A stretch of 64,000 nucleotides of DNA from Sphingobacterium sp. (GTDB taxonomy: Bacteria; Bacteroidota; Bacteroidia; Sphingobacteriales; Sphingobacteriaceae), in contig JAITLV010000087.1 in NCBI GenBank assembly GCA_031277685.1, forward strand, positions 113,996 through 177,995. The letters are read 5' to 3'. Under the pieces are notes generated by a model. It was not told the DNA's origin. It did not search any database and saw only the letters and a list, made by a program, of their open reading frames with translations. Numbering within the stretch: the stretch's first letter is position 1; each line of letters opens with the position of its first letter. Shown in pieces: positions 16,691-26,235 of this stretch. Made by a program: the position numbers and the translations under genes.

Positions 16691-16863
16691 CCAGTCGATT
16701 GACTGTTAGATTTCCTCCTGTAGAAAAACAGAACAGTCACCGGTTTGTTTCATACTTTTAAGTGAGGAAAATGCAACGATACAGCGCGACTTGACAAATC
16801 CATCCCGCATAATCCATTCGAAGCAACTATTTATTCCTCGCTTAAAATAATATTTAAGGTCTT

Positions 16864-18363
16864 TTAAGGATTAATGACCAAACTATTCCCCAGACCAGTC
16901 ATAAAGCCCGGACCGATATTTTGGGCTTTCAGAAGATCACGGTGTTTTGTATCCAATTTAGGTGCTCCTGCATCTGCCGCAGCCGCGAATGGGTAATTTC
17001 CTACAAATGCCCCCAATACCGGGCTGCTGCTTGTGGGTTCATAGATCCCATCATTTGTCAATGTATATTTTGGGTTCTGCCGTGTAAATCCTGCCGGAAG
17101 CTGCTGGCTTGTCGGCACGTCATAGACGATATTACCCTGATAAGTAAAATTAACCGGTTGATCAGTAAAAGTCAGCATAGTGGATTGGGAAGCTTGCGAG
17201 ACAACATTATTGGCAATATGGCCATCTGTTGGTGGCAAAGTACGACTGTTCCCCCCTTTTCCCGAACCGATATCAAATGACTGTTTACATTTGATCATGG
17301 TATTGGCCACCACCTTCACACGTTTTACTTGATAGTAACCGCTTAATGGCGAATTAGGTACACCATCCATTATTGCCAAAGCCGCTTTCTGCCCTGTTCC
17401 AGCCATATTCTGGAAATAATTATTGTAAACGATATGATCCTCTCCGATAATACGGATGCCACCCGCCGCACTGATGCCATTACCGACAAAATAATTCCCA
17501 TACACAACAGAACCATTTCCATGCCGCAAACAAAGCGTTCCCTCGCTCTCATGGAAGAAGTTATTACGGATCGTATCAGCCCCCATTTTGTTGGAGATAA
17601 TTTCCGTTTCACCATTACAACGTTGAAAGATATTATCTTCAATGGTTGTAAATGCACTTGTCATAGACCAATCACTTGTACCGATACGAATGGTCTCGCC
17701 CCCATTATTTGGTAAAGCCGCCCGTTCACCAAAAAAGTTATGATCGATCCGGTGTTTCATGGTTTTGCTTGTCCCCCAGACCACCATTGTAGGACCCTGA
17801 TGCAATTTCCCTTTGAGATAACAATGATCAATACGGTGATTTGATCCGTTGATGGAAACCCAGCGGTAGTCGGTCGTAGCTGTTGGCGGATTATAATCCA
17901 CAATCGAACTATTTGTCAGCCGGCAATTTGATGAAGAGGAGGTGAAATCAACCACATTCTTACCTGAGGTATAACCATTCTGAAAAACAAGACCACTGAC
18001 GACGAGCCATTTTCCCGTAATGCTGATGGAAGAAGTACCTTTCATAATCACGGCTCCAGGTTGTTCCGCCATCAGCACAATAGGCTGTTGGCTGGTTCCC
18101 TGCGCGCTAAATGTCAATTCCTGATCTGTCCATTGACCCGACTTCATAATGACTGTATCGCCAGGCTGCAGGCTTAATGCCTGCAAATCCGCAGCAGATT
18201 GAATGGTATGACATTGTACACAGGCAATACCGTTTAATTGCAATTTTACCGCCGCTGGTTTTTCACAGCTGCTCCCAATCACCAGTAACAGTGATAAAGC
18301 GGATAATACTGAAAAGTTTCTCATCATATTTACTTTGTTTATAAGGTTCATTTTGCCATACAT
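16864..18363 (-). CDS. Polysaccharide lyase family 6 lipoprotein (alginate lyase / chondroitinase B-like)
   Basis: Right-handed beta-helix lyase of PL6, which cleaves uronic-acid polymers (alginate or dermatan sulfate) by beta-elimination. A lipoprotein signal is visible (MMRNFSVLSALSLLLVIGSSC), so the enzyme is probably surface or periplasmic. Motifs fit the PL6 Lys/Arg catalytic pair: NGETEIISNKM with the Lys, and GTLCLRHGNGSVVYGN with the Arg; repeated N-rich turns (RNNFF, YGNYF, YNNYF) mark the helix coils. Last gene of the susC-susD-FAS1-PL6 operon, 2 bp after the previous stop. The exact start is uncertain: MNLIN or MMRNF, four or more codons in, also fit. The substrate is not determined from sequence. 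Confidence 0.85.
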   Translation of the reverse strand: MYGKMNLINKVNMMRNFSVLSALSLLLVIGSSCEKPAAVKLQLNGIACVQCHTIQSAADLQALSLQPGDTVIMKSGQWTDQELTFSAQGTSQQPIVLMAEQPGAVIMKGTSSISITGKWLVVSGLVFQNGYTSGKNVVDFTSSSSNCRLTNSSIVDYNPPTATTDYRWVSINGSNHRIDHCYLKGKLHQGPTMVVWGTSKTMKHRIDHNFFGERAALPNNGGETIRIGTSDWSMTSAFTTIEDNIFQRCNGETEIISNKMGADTIRNNFFHESEGTLCLRHGNGSVVYGNYFVGNGISAAGGIRIIGEDHIVYNNYFQNMAGTGQKAALAIMDGVPNSPLSGYYQVKRVKVVANTMIKCKQSFDIGSGKGGNSRTLPPTDGHIANNVVSQASQSTMLTFTDQPVNFTYQGNIVYDVPTSQQLPAGFTRQNPKYTLTNDGIYEPTSSSPVLGAFVGNYPFAAAADAGAPKLDTKHRDLLKAQNIGPGFMTGLGNSLVINP

Positions 18364-18365
18364 CC

Positions 18366-19124
18366 CTAAAAAGGATACACCGTTGTATTTCCCTTGGATC
18401 CAAAAACATGGACCACGCCATTGGTTGTTATATAACCTCCTGACCTATTCGTCGTCTTATCATTGATCTGAATTGGTGCCAGGTCGTTGTTATTGACCAG
18501 CCTTAAATACATCACACCTTCCTGATTGAAACCTTTGTTATCGTTCAGATAACCAAGCAGCGAACTTTTACTAGCTACTGTATTTGCAGGCAACAAGGTT
18601 TTGGCTTTTAGATTGGAGATGGTTAATTTATCGAAGTTGTAATTACCCTCCAAAATCAGGTAAAGAAAATAATTCCGGACATCTTCTTTGTTATAGTCTT
18701 CCCATTTAGTCGCTGGTCTGGTAATTGGTTTGCCCGTACCGTCCACGCCGGTCACAATCGGAAAATCGAAGAAAAGTCCGGAAGTCACCTTTTTCATTTT
18801 GGCATCCCAGGTTTTTATTGCCTCATTGTGCAAAAAGATAAATGTACGATCGGTTTTATCCAGCTCTTCCAAACCGATCCCCGCATATTCCAGTCCCATC
18901 CGCATCCATTTAAAAACCGTATCCGATGGATTTTCTGTCGTTTCATAGGAGCGGTTTTCCAAAAATTTACGCGCGCTGATGCCGATATTGGGATCCAGTG
19001 TTTTATGTTTATAATCGTAGTTCTCCTGTAATTCCAAATCGAATAATGAGCAACTTGCCATTAGCAGCAGGTTTACCACAATAACACCATATTGTGCCCA
19101 TTTTATGTTAGACATTCTTTTCAT
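18366..19124 (-). CDS. Fasciclin (FAS1)-like PUL lipoprotein
   Basis: 252 residues with a lipoprotein signal (VIVVNLLLMASC). The segment from about residue 50 to 230 has the FAS1 layout: a first helix motif (SDTVFKWMRMGLEYAGIGLEEL), then RTFIFLHNEAI in place of the usual TVFAPTDEAF, and a C-terminal GGYITTNGVVHVFGS. FAS1-like lipoproteins of this type occur in susCD operons and may act as surface glycan-binding or adhesion proteins; no function is shown here. Lies between susD and the PL6 gene. Confidence 0.65.
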   Translation of the reverse strand: MKRMSNIKWAQYGVIVVNLLLMASCSLFDLELQENYDYKHKTLDPNIGISARKFLENRSYETTENPSDTVFKWMRMGLEYAGIGLEELDKTDRTFIFLHNEAIKTWDAKMKKVTSGLFFDFPIVTGVDGTGKPITRPATKWEDYNKEDVRNYFLYLILEGNYNFDKLTISNLKAKTLLPANTVASKSSLLGYLNDNKGFNQEGVMYLRLVNNNDLAPIQINDKTTNRSGGYITTNGVVHVFGSKGNTTVYPF

Positions 19125-19147
19125 GACTCTTTGTTTATATGCATCTA

Positions 19148-20710
19148 TTAATCTGTATATCCCGGATTTTGCACCAATAAGTTATTCGCATTCATCACGC
19201 TACGATTGAGGGGCCAGTATACCCGGTTTTGGGGATCCAGAAATCCAGGTTTGTCCAGGCTGCCGGCATCTTCCTGTCTACGCTTCAAAATTGGATCCAT
19301 GACCTCCTTCACCCTTCCTGTCCGCACCAGATCAAACCAGCGTTTCCCCTCGCCAAAAAGCTCCACCCTGCGTTCGTTTAATATCGCTGTTTCTAACTGG
19401 TAAGCTGTGGCTAGTTGCGCGTCATTCACATCGTATTCGGCTAAACGGGCACGCTTTCGTATAAAATTGAGGTATTTGACCGCATTCGCCTTATCTCCTA
19501 ATCCGTTCAATGCCTCTGCATACAGCAGATACATGTCGCTCAATCTATACATGGTTAAATACACCGGAAGTTCTTGGTTGGCTGCCAGCCAGGGATCTGC
19601 TTTGGTTGGATTTGCTTCAGTCGGATACCATTTTATAAATCGGTCCCGCTTATTGCTTGGTAAACCAAAATAGATATCCAAGGTCTGTTGCGGACGAATG
19701 TCCGGACTACGGCCATCTGTTGTTTGGGGCAAAAACAAGTTGGCAAAAACATCTTCATCCACAACAATCTGTTTATTGTTGGGAGCCCAGGAAGTCTGCA
19801 TACAGGCACAGCCGTTTTTCGTATAATCCCAGTTGACACTCCAAATGGTTTCTTTACTGAGCAGTGGGCTCGTGAAAATCGCTTTCCATGAAGCCGTTTC
19901 CTGCAAATTTGTTTCATTAATACCACCGTAGTTCACCCCTGTCGGAGATTTGGCCAAAAATAGCTTTTCGATCCATATTTTCGCGTTCGAATAATCCTTC
20001 TTCCACATATAGGCATCGGCCATGATAGCACATACTCCACCGGCGCCAAGTGTCCATAGGGGACTTTTGGCATCCTTGTTTATGAGAGAATAGGCTTTTT
20101 CCAGATCCGGAATGATCACCTCGTTCAAAATTTTATCTTTGGATTCACGGGCTTTCTCCGCTGGCTGGTTGATGTCTTCATAGGGCTCCAACCAGATCGG
20201 CGCATCACCCCAGACACGGACAAGATAGAAATAGCACATGGCACGCAATGCATAACATTGTGCCAGATAATCATTCAACATTTCAGGTGTGATCCGGCTG
20301 TCCAGTTCAGCCGCACGGGGAATGTATTTGATATTTAAATTCGTCCGGCTGATTACCGTATATAGGCCGCTCCAATCGGAGAATTGATTCGTCGGCGTCA
20401 AGCTGTTCAACACAATCTCGTCAATAAAATCTTTTGTATAACTGATTGCCCGATCAAAATTATCTGCACGGTATTCGCCCCAATACAGGTATTTTTCCAG
20501 GAAATTGTCCTTATTGTTATCCAAATTACCCTTTCCGACCATTTCGATCTGAAAACCGCTATACATACCAGCTATCGCAGCTTGGACATCGTATAAATTT
20601 TTATAATGCTGATCTAAGGCAACTTCCGCCAATGGTTTTTCTTCCAGAAATTTGCTGCAGCTGCTGAAACCCGCTGACAGAAGTAGTAATGCTAAAATCT
20701 TTGTTTTCAT
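19148..20710 (-). CDS. SusD/RagB-family glycan-binding lipoprotein
   Basis: 520-residue outer-membrane lipoprotein that caps the SusC channel and binds the oligosaccharide. Signal peptide and lipobox (LLLLSAGFSSC), SusD-like N-terminal start (KFLEEKPLAEVALDQHYKN), TPR-like middle (CYALRAMCYFYLVRVWGDAP) and the C-terminal hallmark ILNERRVELFGEGKRWFDLV. It follows susC by 12 bp and is clearly in one operon with it. Confidence 0.95.
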   Translation of the reverse strand: MKTKILALLLLSAGFSSCSKFLEEKPLAEVALDQHYKNLYDVQAAIAGMYSGFQIEMVGKGNLDNNKDNFLEKYLYWGEYRADNFDRAISYTKDFIDEIVLNSLTPTNQFSDWSGLYTVISRTNLNIKYIPRAAELDSRITPEMLNDYLAQCYALRAMCYFYLVRVWGDAPIWLEPYEDINQPAEKARESKDKILNEVIIPDLEKAYSLINKDAKSPLWTLGAGGVCAIMADAYMWKKDYSNAKIWIEKLFLAKSPTGVNYGGINETNLQETASWKAIFTSPLLSKETIWSVNWDYTKNGCACMQTSWAPNNKQIVVDEDVFANLFLPQTTDGRSPDIRPQQTLDIYFGLPSNKRDRFIKWYPTEANPTKADPWLAANQELPVYLTMYRLSDMYLLYAEALNGLGDKANAVKYLNFIRKRARLAEYDVNDAQLATAYQLETAILNERRVELFGEGKRWFDLVRTGRVKEVMDPILKRRQEDAGSLDKPGFLDPQNRVYWPLNRSVMNANNLLVQNPGYTD

Positions 20711-20722
20711 AATTTAAATCCC

Positions 20723-23700
20723 CTAAAAATTGATATTTACCCCAAATCCAAACTCTCTTCTCCTCGGATAACGACCATCATCTTCACCCGGAGTCAATGG
20801 ATTCGATGAACTAAACTCCGGATCATAGCCCCGGTAATTGGTCCAGGTCAATAAATTTGTACCGTATACATAGGTTGTCAATCCTTTCATTTTCAACTTG
20901 CTGATAAGTTGCGGATCAAAAGTATACGACAAACGTGCGCTAGCAAGCCGTACAAATGATCCGTTCTCGATGTATAAGCTGTTCTGATTTGTTTTCATAT
21001 TACCGCGGTTATTTCGCTCAGGGTAATTCGGGTATTTAGCCACATCACCGGGTTTTCTCCAGACATTATAGACCATATCCGGCGAACCAGCTCCGGTATC
21101 CGATGGGTAATTCTGACGTTGTAGTAAGGCATTATATACCTCGCGACCAAATGATCCATTGAAAAGAACATTCAATGAAAAACGCTTATACATAAAGTTC
21201 TGCATAAACCCGAAATAGAAATCAGGTGTTGCATTCCCAAGGACCATACGATCTTCATCGTTGATCAAGCTATCTTTTTTATGATTAAGCCATTCCGCAT
21301 CGCCACCTTTCAATTTACCGTCAGGGGCATACAATTGATGCACTGTCCCTGTGTAATCACGGCCATCGAACGTATAGACAGGCTTGCCATCGCGATACAT
21401 GGGTTTACCTTGATCATCCAATACAAGTGTCAGCTTATCCCAGTTATCGTTATAGGCGTTGGATTCATCCCAGGCGTAGACCCCAAGATTACGCCAGCCG
21501 TAAAAGTTACCAATACGTCCACCCTCTTCGACATACCATTTATTACCGGCAAACATCGGTACACCACCCGCCAGTTTAACAATCTTACCACGTTCGAAGG
21601 AAATATTGCCACCAACCTCCCAGGTGAAATCGCGAGTGACGATAGGTTTCGCATTAACAATGAGTTCAACACCTCTTGTACGGATTGTTCCAAAATTGAC
21701 TACAACATTGGAAAAACCTGTTTCTTTCGGCATTTCCTTTTTATACAACAAATCCGAAGTTGTTTTCACATAATAGTCCGCTGTTACTCCTAATCGACCA
21801 TTTAAAAAGGTGAGATCCAATCCCAGGTTATTCTGTGTCGTCATTTCCCATTGGATCTGATTATTCCCGAACGTGCTCGTTAGGGCCGCACCACCTACGC
21901 CGTTATAATTACCGCTAAATTTCACTTTGGTATAAGATTCGTAATCACCGATCTGATCGTTGCCCAACTGCCCGAAACTATACCTTATCTTCGCATCCTG
22001 TAATGCCGGTTTTGCCCATTTCATAAAGTTTTCGTCCGAGAAACGCCATGCAGTAGATGCCGAAAAATAGTCCCCCAATCTTCGGCCCGGCCCGAAACGC
22101 GACGAACCGTCCCTTCTGTACGAACCTTGCACGAGGTATCGGCCTTTGTAATTATAACCGATCCGGCTGAATATTGACCGTGTTGTATTAGCCGTTGCCG
22201 AGGTATAGGTCTTGGCAGCTGTCAGGTAATCGGGAAGCGTGACCCGGATCTCTTCGTTTACGCTGTTTAAATATTCCGAATGGAACAGGTCAAGGCGTTT
22301 GCGGTCCGCGCTAAATCCCAATAAAGCATACACCACATGATCCTGTGCAAACGTTTTATTGTAGTTCAGAAATGATTGAAACTCCCAGAAGAAAGTTTTG
22401 CTCATTTCATTGGTTCCACTGTTCTGGTCCAGTTTCGCTGAGAGGAAACGTGGCGAAAATCCCGTAAATTGTAAATTGTCCAAACGGCCATTGACCAAAG
22501 TCGTAAATTTCAGATCATCCCGAATCTGGTAGTCCAACTGATTGTTCAACTGCCCCGAATAGGTTTCTGACAAATTTTCTTCAAACAAAGCATTGGCGAC
22601 CGGATTTCGCTTTGAGCCGATATAGCTTGTCAGGGAACCATCCGGATAATAAATCAAGGAATAGGCCGGTCGATCCATTACCACACGTATGGTATTCCCT
22701 ATCGGTGTGGAATTACCCCGCTGCCAAGAAAAAGATATATTATTTGAATAGCGCAATTTGGGCGATATCTGATACTCCACGTTAATACGCGATTGCAATC
22801 TTTTGGCATAACTATTCAAAATAATGGATTTGTCATCCAGGTAGTTTAAACTACTGTAGTAACGCAGGTTTTTCTGTCCACCACCGACACTTAGTTTGAG
22901 TTCTTTCTTTTGTGCCAAATTACCCAACAACAAACGTTGAAGATCATTGTCCGCATTAAAACTCGGGTTTAAAGAATCTACGTTTGTTGATCTGTTCTGA
23001 ATATTTCTGAATTCTCTTACCTCGGCAGAGTTACTGACCGGAATATAATGTGCCAGACGACCAAAGAGATGGTTATAATTTACATTGATCAGGGGTCTGC
23101 CTTCTGAGCCACGTTTGGTCGTAATCAAGATAACGCCATTTGCAGAACGGGTTCCGTAGATTGACGCCGAGCCGGCATCTTTTAAAACTTCAATACTTTC
23201 GATATCGGCGGGATTGATATTTGCACCTTCGGGGTTAATCACACCATCCACAACATACAAAGGACCATTTCCTCCGTTTAAGGTTGAGGTACCACGTACC
23301 TGGATGCTACCTGTCGCGCCAGGGGCACCACCACCATCGTTGGTTACAAGTACCCCCGCTGCCTGCCCCTGTAAGGCATCAAAAATATTGATCGGCTGGC
23401 GCTCTTCGATCTTTTTTGCACTGACAGATGAAATTGCCCCTGTTACATCGCGCTTTTTGACTGTTCCACCGTACCCTGTTACGACGATCTCATCCAGCGC
23501 ATTGTCATTTTCACCCAGTTGGACATCTATCTGACGCTGACTACCAACTGTTCTCTCTTCCATCTTCATACCCACCTGGCTAAAAATCAGAACCGCTGCC
23601 GGCGCAGCATCGATCTGATACTTTCCAGCCGCATCTGTGCTCGTCCCTTGGCTCTTTCCTTTAATCCGGACACTCACCCCCTGCAGTGCGTCACCTTTAC

Positions 23701-23821
23701 TGTTACTCACTTTGCCTGAAACCCGCACATTCTGTTGGGCAAAGAGCGGCAAGCCCATACTTCCCATTATTAAAAATAGGCCGAGTACAAAGCACCCCAT
23801 TTTTGTGATACTTTTCATCAT
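20723..23821 (-). CDS. SusC/RagA-family TonB-dependent glycan transporter
   Basis: 1032 residues: signal peptide ending near residue 29, carboxypeptidase-regulatory-like domain (VSGKVSNSKGDALQGVSVRI), plug domain (DALQGQAAGVLVTNDGGGAP, VYGT-like IYGTRSANGVILITTKRG) and a 22-strand barrel ending in a Phe (VNINF). No STN signalling domain precedes the plug, so it is not expected to signal to an anti-sigma factor. First gene of the susC-susD-FAS1-PL6 operon. It imports the oligosaccharide released at the surface. Confidence 0.96.
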   Translation of the reverse strand: MMKSITKMGCFVLGLFLIMGSMGLPLFAQQNVRVSGKVSNSKGDALQGVSVRIKGKSQGTSTDAAGKYQIDAAPAAVLIFSQVGMKMEERTVGSQRQIDVQLGENDNALDEIVVTGYGGTVKKRDVTGAISSVSAKKIEERQPINIFDALQGQAAGVLVTNDGGGAPGATGSIQVRGTSTLNGGNGPLYVVDGVINPEGANINPADIESIEVLKDAGSASIYGTRSANGVILITTKRGSEGRPLINVNYNHLFGRLAHYIPVSNSAEVREFRNIQNRSTNVDSLNPSFNADNDLQRLLLGNLAQKKELKLSVGGGQKNLRYYSSLNYLDDKSIILNSYAKRLQSRINVEYQISPKLRYSNNISFSWQRGNSTPIGNTIRVVMDRPAYSLIYYPDGSLTSYIGSKRNPVANALFEENLSETYSGQLNNQLDYQIRDDLKFTTLVNGRLDNLQFTGFSPRFLSAKLDQNSGTNEMSKTFFWEFQSFLNYNKTFAQDHVVYALLGFSADRKRLDLFHSEYLNSVNEEIRVTLPDYLTAAKTYTSATANTTRSIFSRIGYNYKGRYLVQGSYRRDGSSRFGPGRRLGDYFSASTAWRFSDENFMKWAKPALQDAKIRYSFGQLGNDQIGDYESYTKVKFSGNYNGVGGAALTSTFGNNQIQWEMTTQNNLGLDLTFLNGRLGVTADYYVKTTSDLLYKKEMPKETGFSNVVVNFGTIRTRGVELIVNAKPIVTRDFTWEVGGNISFERGKIVKLAGGVPMFAGNKWYVEEGGRIGNFYGWRNLGVYAWDESNAYNDNWDKLTLVLDDQGKPMYRDGKPVYTFDGRDYTGTVHQLYAPDGKLKGGDAEWLNHKKDSLINDEDRMVLGNATPDFYFGFMQNFMYKRFSLNVLFNGSFGREVYNALLQRQNYPSDTGAGSPDMVYNVWRKPGDVAKYPNYPERNNRGNMKTNQNSLYIENGSFVRLASARLSYTFDPQLISKLKMKGLTTYVYGTNLLTWTNYRGYDPEFSSSNPLTPGEDDGRYPRRREFGFGVNINF

Positions 23822-23853
23822 AAGTTAGATATTATTAATTGGTTACTATTATT

Positions 23854-23861
23854 CAAAGATA
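23854..23861 (-). promoter_or_regulatory. Possible -7 element of the susC operon
   Basis: Minus strand reads TATCTTTG (TAnnTTTG), 33 bp before the susC start. No TTG is found at the proper distance for a -33 box, which may mean that an activator or alternative sigma is needed. The remainder of the 23822-24092 gap shows no repeat or HTCS-like site I can name. Confidence 0.35.
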
Positions 23862-24092
23862 TCCTGTGTCATCACAGCGCTGCTTCGTCTCGGTCACGAT
23901 ACCGATCAAAGCCTGAGACTGCTTCCACCCGAATTCTCCTATTGGTTATTATTTACTATCCTTTACTACCCAAATATCGAGCACTTCACGATATTGTAGG
24001 GTGTAAATTTTGTTCTTTTTAGCAGTAAAAACTGGTCAATTCACCCAAAGAGCACATATTAACCTATTCCTGTTGCGAAATTCTATTTTTTC

Positions 24093-26228
24093 TTATTTTG
24101 TCATAAATTCAAATCGAACTGTTCCAAATGTATTTGGTTTTCCCGCTTGTGGCTTGGAAATTTCTCCTGTCAATTGCCCTTGGGCATTTTTTTTGACCAG
24201 GATCCGACGCCAGGCATACTGTCCTTTTTCATAGTCAAAGCTTACACCGTCATCATCATACAGTTGATAATTCCCCGCTTTCTCCCCGTAATGGCGAACG
24301 GTCAGATTGACCTGCTCACCAGCAAGCGGCGCATGCAAGCGGCTAGTCATCATCGGAATAATACCACCATCTTTAACGTAGACTGGCATACGGTCCATTT
24401 CCGGATTGGCAACGATCTCCGCTCCATTTCCCACATATTTCCCTGTATAGAAATCATACCAATTACCTTTTGGCAACAACACTTTTCGGGAGGACTCACC
24501 AGCGAATAAAGGTGCTACCAAAATATATTCGCCACACATATATTGATCCTTTACTTCTCTGTTGACAGCTTCCAAATAAGGATTTGTTTCTAGATCCTGA
24601 TTTCCCAACAGGGCATTGGACTGCCCTTGAAACCCATCTTCCAATACCATGGCCCGGAAAGGAGGCGTACCGTCAAAATGATACCTCGCAAATTCTGTAT
24701 ATAAATAAGGCATGAGCTCCATCCGTAATTGCGCATAATACTTCACCTGATCGGCAACTTCAGGAAAAGACCAAGGTTTTGTGCCACTGGACCAGGCATT
24801 GATCATTGCCATGGGCGAGAAAACAACAGACTGGAAGCGGCGCAACCATTCTTGACCAGTCTTCGATCCCCGTACCTCCGGCGTCCATAGTACACCGCAA
24901 AATCCACTATTGACCAGTGCTGTGATAAAATCTTGATGACTGTAATAATCATTGTAGATCACATAGGGCATATTATTGGCTCCAGCATTAGAAGCGCGAA
25001 CCAGTCCATAGGTGCGTTGATTCTGACTTCTATACAAACTATCGGTTAGCTTTTGCGCAAGTACGCCATACGTCTGCCGCATCTGGATACCACTGATACC
25101 CGATGGAAATTTAGCCATATCGGGCCAAAGATAATAATCGTAACCATCTACCTCATCTATTTTATACCCGCTGATTCCGATATTAAGCTGAGCATCCGTT
25201 AACTGCCTGGCGAGGATTCTTTTTGCTTCCGGATGATTTAAATCAGGAACAGTACCATTCCACACTGTATGAGATCCAGTAAAAGGGGCAATAGCTTTAC
25301 TGATACCTGCTTCTGGAGAGATATATGGATTTGTCCACAGATTTAACCGGATTCCTTTCTCGGCCAGTTTCTTTGTCAGGGCTGCTGGATCGGGAAAACG
25401 ACCCTTGTCCCATTCAAACGTACATGGATAAGCACGGGATTGCCATCCCGGTTCCAGACCGATAAAATCAAGCGGAAAACCATGCGCTTCAAACTCGTCC
25501 GCTTCACGAAGGACATCCGCTGCTGTATAAAGTTTTTGTACCCGCTGAGTAAATCCCAGTCCCCATCTCGGTGGCAGCGTCCCCCCACCGCAGAATAAAT
25601 TATAGCGTTTAATTGCATCCAACGGATTTATACCCGCAAAAACATAAATCTCCACACCCCCTGCCGGAACATAAATCTCCAGGGCATCCGAATATGGACG
25701 CGAGTTCCAGGTTTTATCAGTATTACGGTCCTTGGCTTCTGCAGGTTCTTTGGCATCCTTACGAACGCCTGTGCCAACATAGTAGGTCAGGTACTGTGCA
25801 GAGTTGACAAGCACACCATAGCCTTTTGAGGAGACATAGAAAGGAACCGGCGCATGTGTACGGCCATTGTCCTTACCGCCATAATGATCCACATGCAGAT
25901 TCAGTATCTTTCCACGTTGGTGCACCGTTTGAAAATTCAGCCCCAAACCATAAATCTGCTCATTTTTTGTTAGCGGTAGCCGCACATAAGTTTTTCCATC
26001 AATCAATTCCGCATAGGTTTCCATTTTAGGAAAGGGAAAATCGGTTGATTGCAACTGTTCAAGGGTAGCAGCCCGCGGTTTACTTTCTGCAGCTCCCAAC
26101 AGGGTATATTTTTCAGGTTGACCAAAGGTTCCTTTCCATACCCCCGGGTACTGTTCTTTCCATTCGATAGGCTGCGCTTTTACCTGACTACAAAGCAACA
26201 GCATGAGGATAATCCAGATTCTCTCCAT
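24093..26228 (-). CDS. Glycoside hydrolase family 31
   Basis: 711-residue exported enzyme (signal MERIWIILMLLLCSQVKAQP) with an N-terminal beta-sandwich, a (beta/alpha)8 barrel and C-terminal beta domains, as in GH31 alpha-glucosidases, alpha-xylosidases and alpha-galactosidases. The putative nucleophile is Asp358 in SGYKIDEVDGYD; the acid/base region is near residue 427. GH31 substrate cannot be read reliably from sequence. 7 bp downstream of the GH105 gene, so co-transcribed with it and probably part of the same glycan pathway as the susC operon. Confidence 0.85.
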   Translation of the reverse strand: MERIWIILMLLLCSQVKAQPIEWKEQYPGVWKGTFGQPEKYTLLGAAESKPRAATLEQLQSTDFPFPKMETYAELIDGKTYVRLPLTKNEQIYGLGLNFQTVHQRGKILNLHVDHYGGKDNGRTHAPVPFYVSSKGYGVLVNSAQYLTYYVGTGVRKDAKEPAEAKDRNTDKTWNSRPYSDALEIYVPAGGVEIYVFAGINPLDAIKRYNLFCGGGTLPPRWGLGFTQRVQKLYTAADVLREADEFEAHGFPLDFIGLEPGWQSRAYPCTFEWDKGRFPDPAALTKKLAEKGIRLNLWTNPYISPEAGISKAIAPFTGSHTVWNGTVPDLNHPEAKRILARQLTDAQLNIGISGYKIDEVDGYDYYLWPDMAKFPSGISGIQMRQTYGVLAQKLTDSLYRSQNQRTYGLVRASNAGANNMPYVIYNDYYSHQDFITALVNSGFCGVLWTPEVRGSKTGQEWLRRFQSVVFSPMAMINAWSSGTKPWSFPEVADQVKYYAQLRMELMPYLYTEFARYHFDGTPPFRAMVLEDGFQGQSNALLGNQDLETNPYLEAVNREVKDQYMCGEYILVAPLFAGESSRKVLLPKGNWYDFYTGKYVGNGAEIVANPEMDRMPVYVKDGGIIPMMTSRLHAPLAGEQVNLTVRHYGEKAGNYQLYDDDGVSFDYEKGQYAWRRILVKKNAQGQLTGEISKPQAGKPNTFGTVRFEFMTK

Positions 26229-26235
26229 AAAGCGA

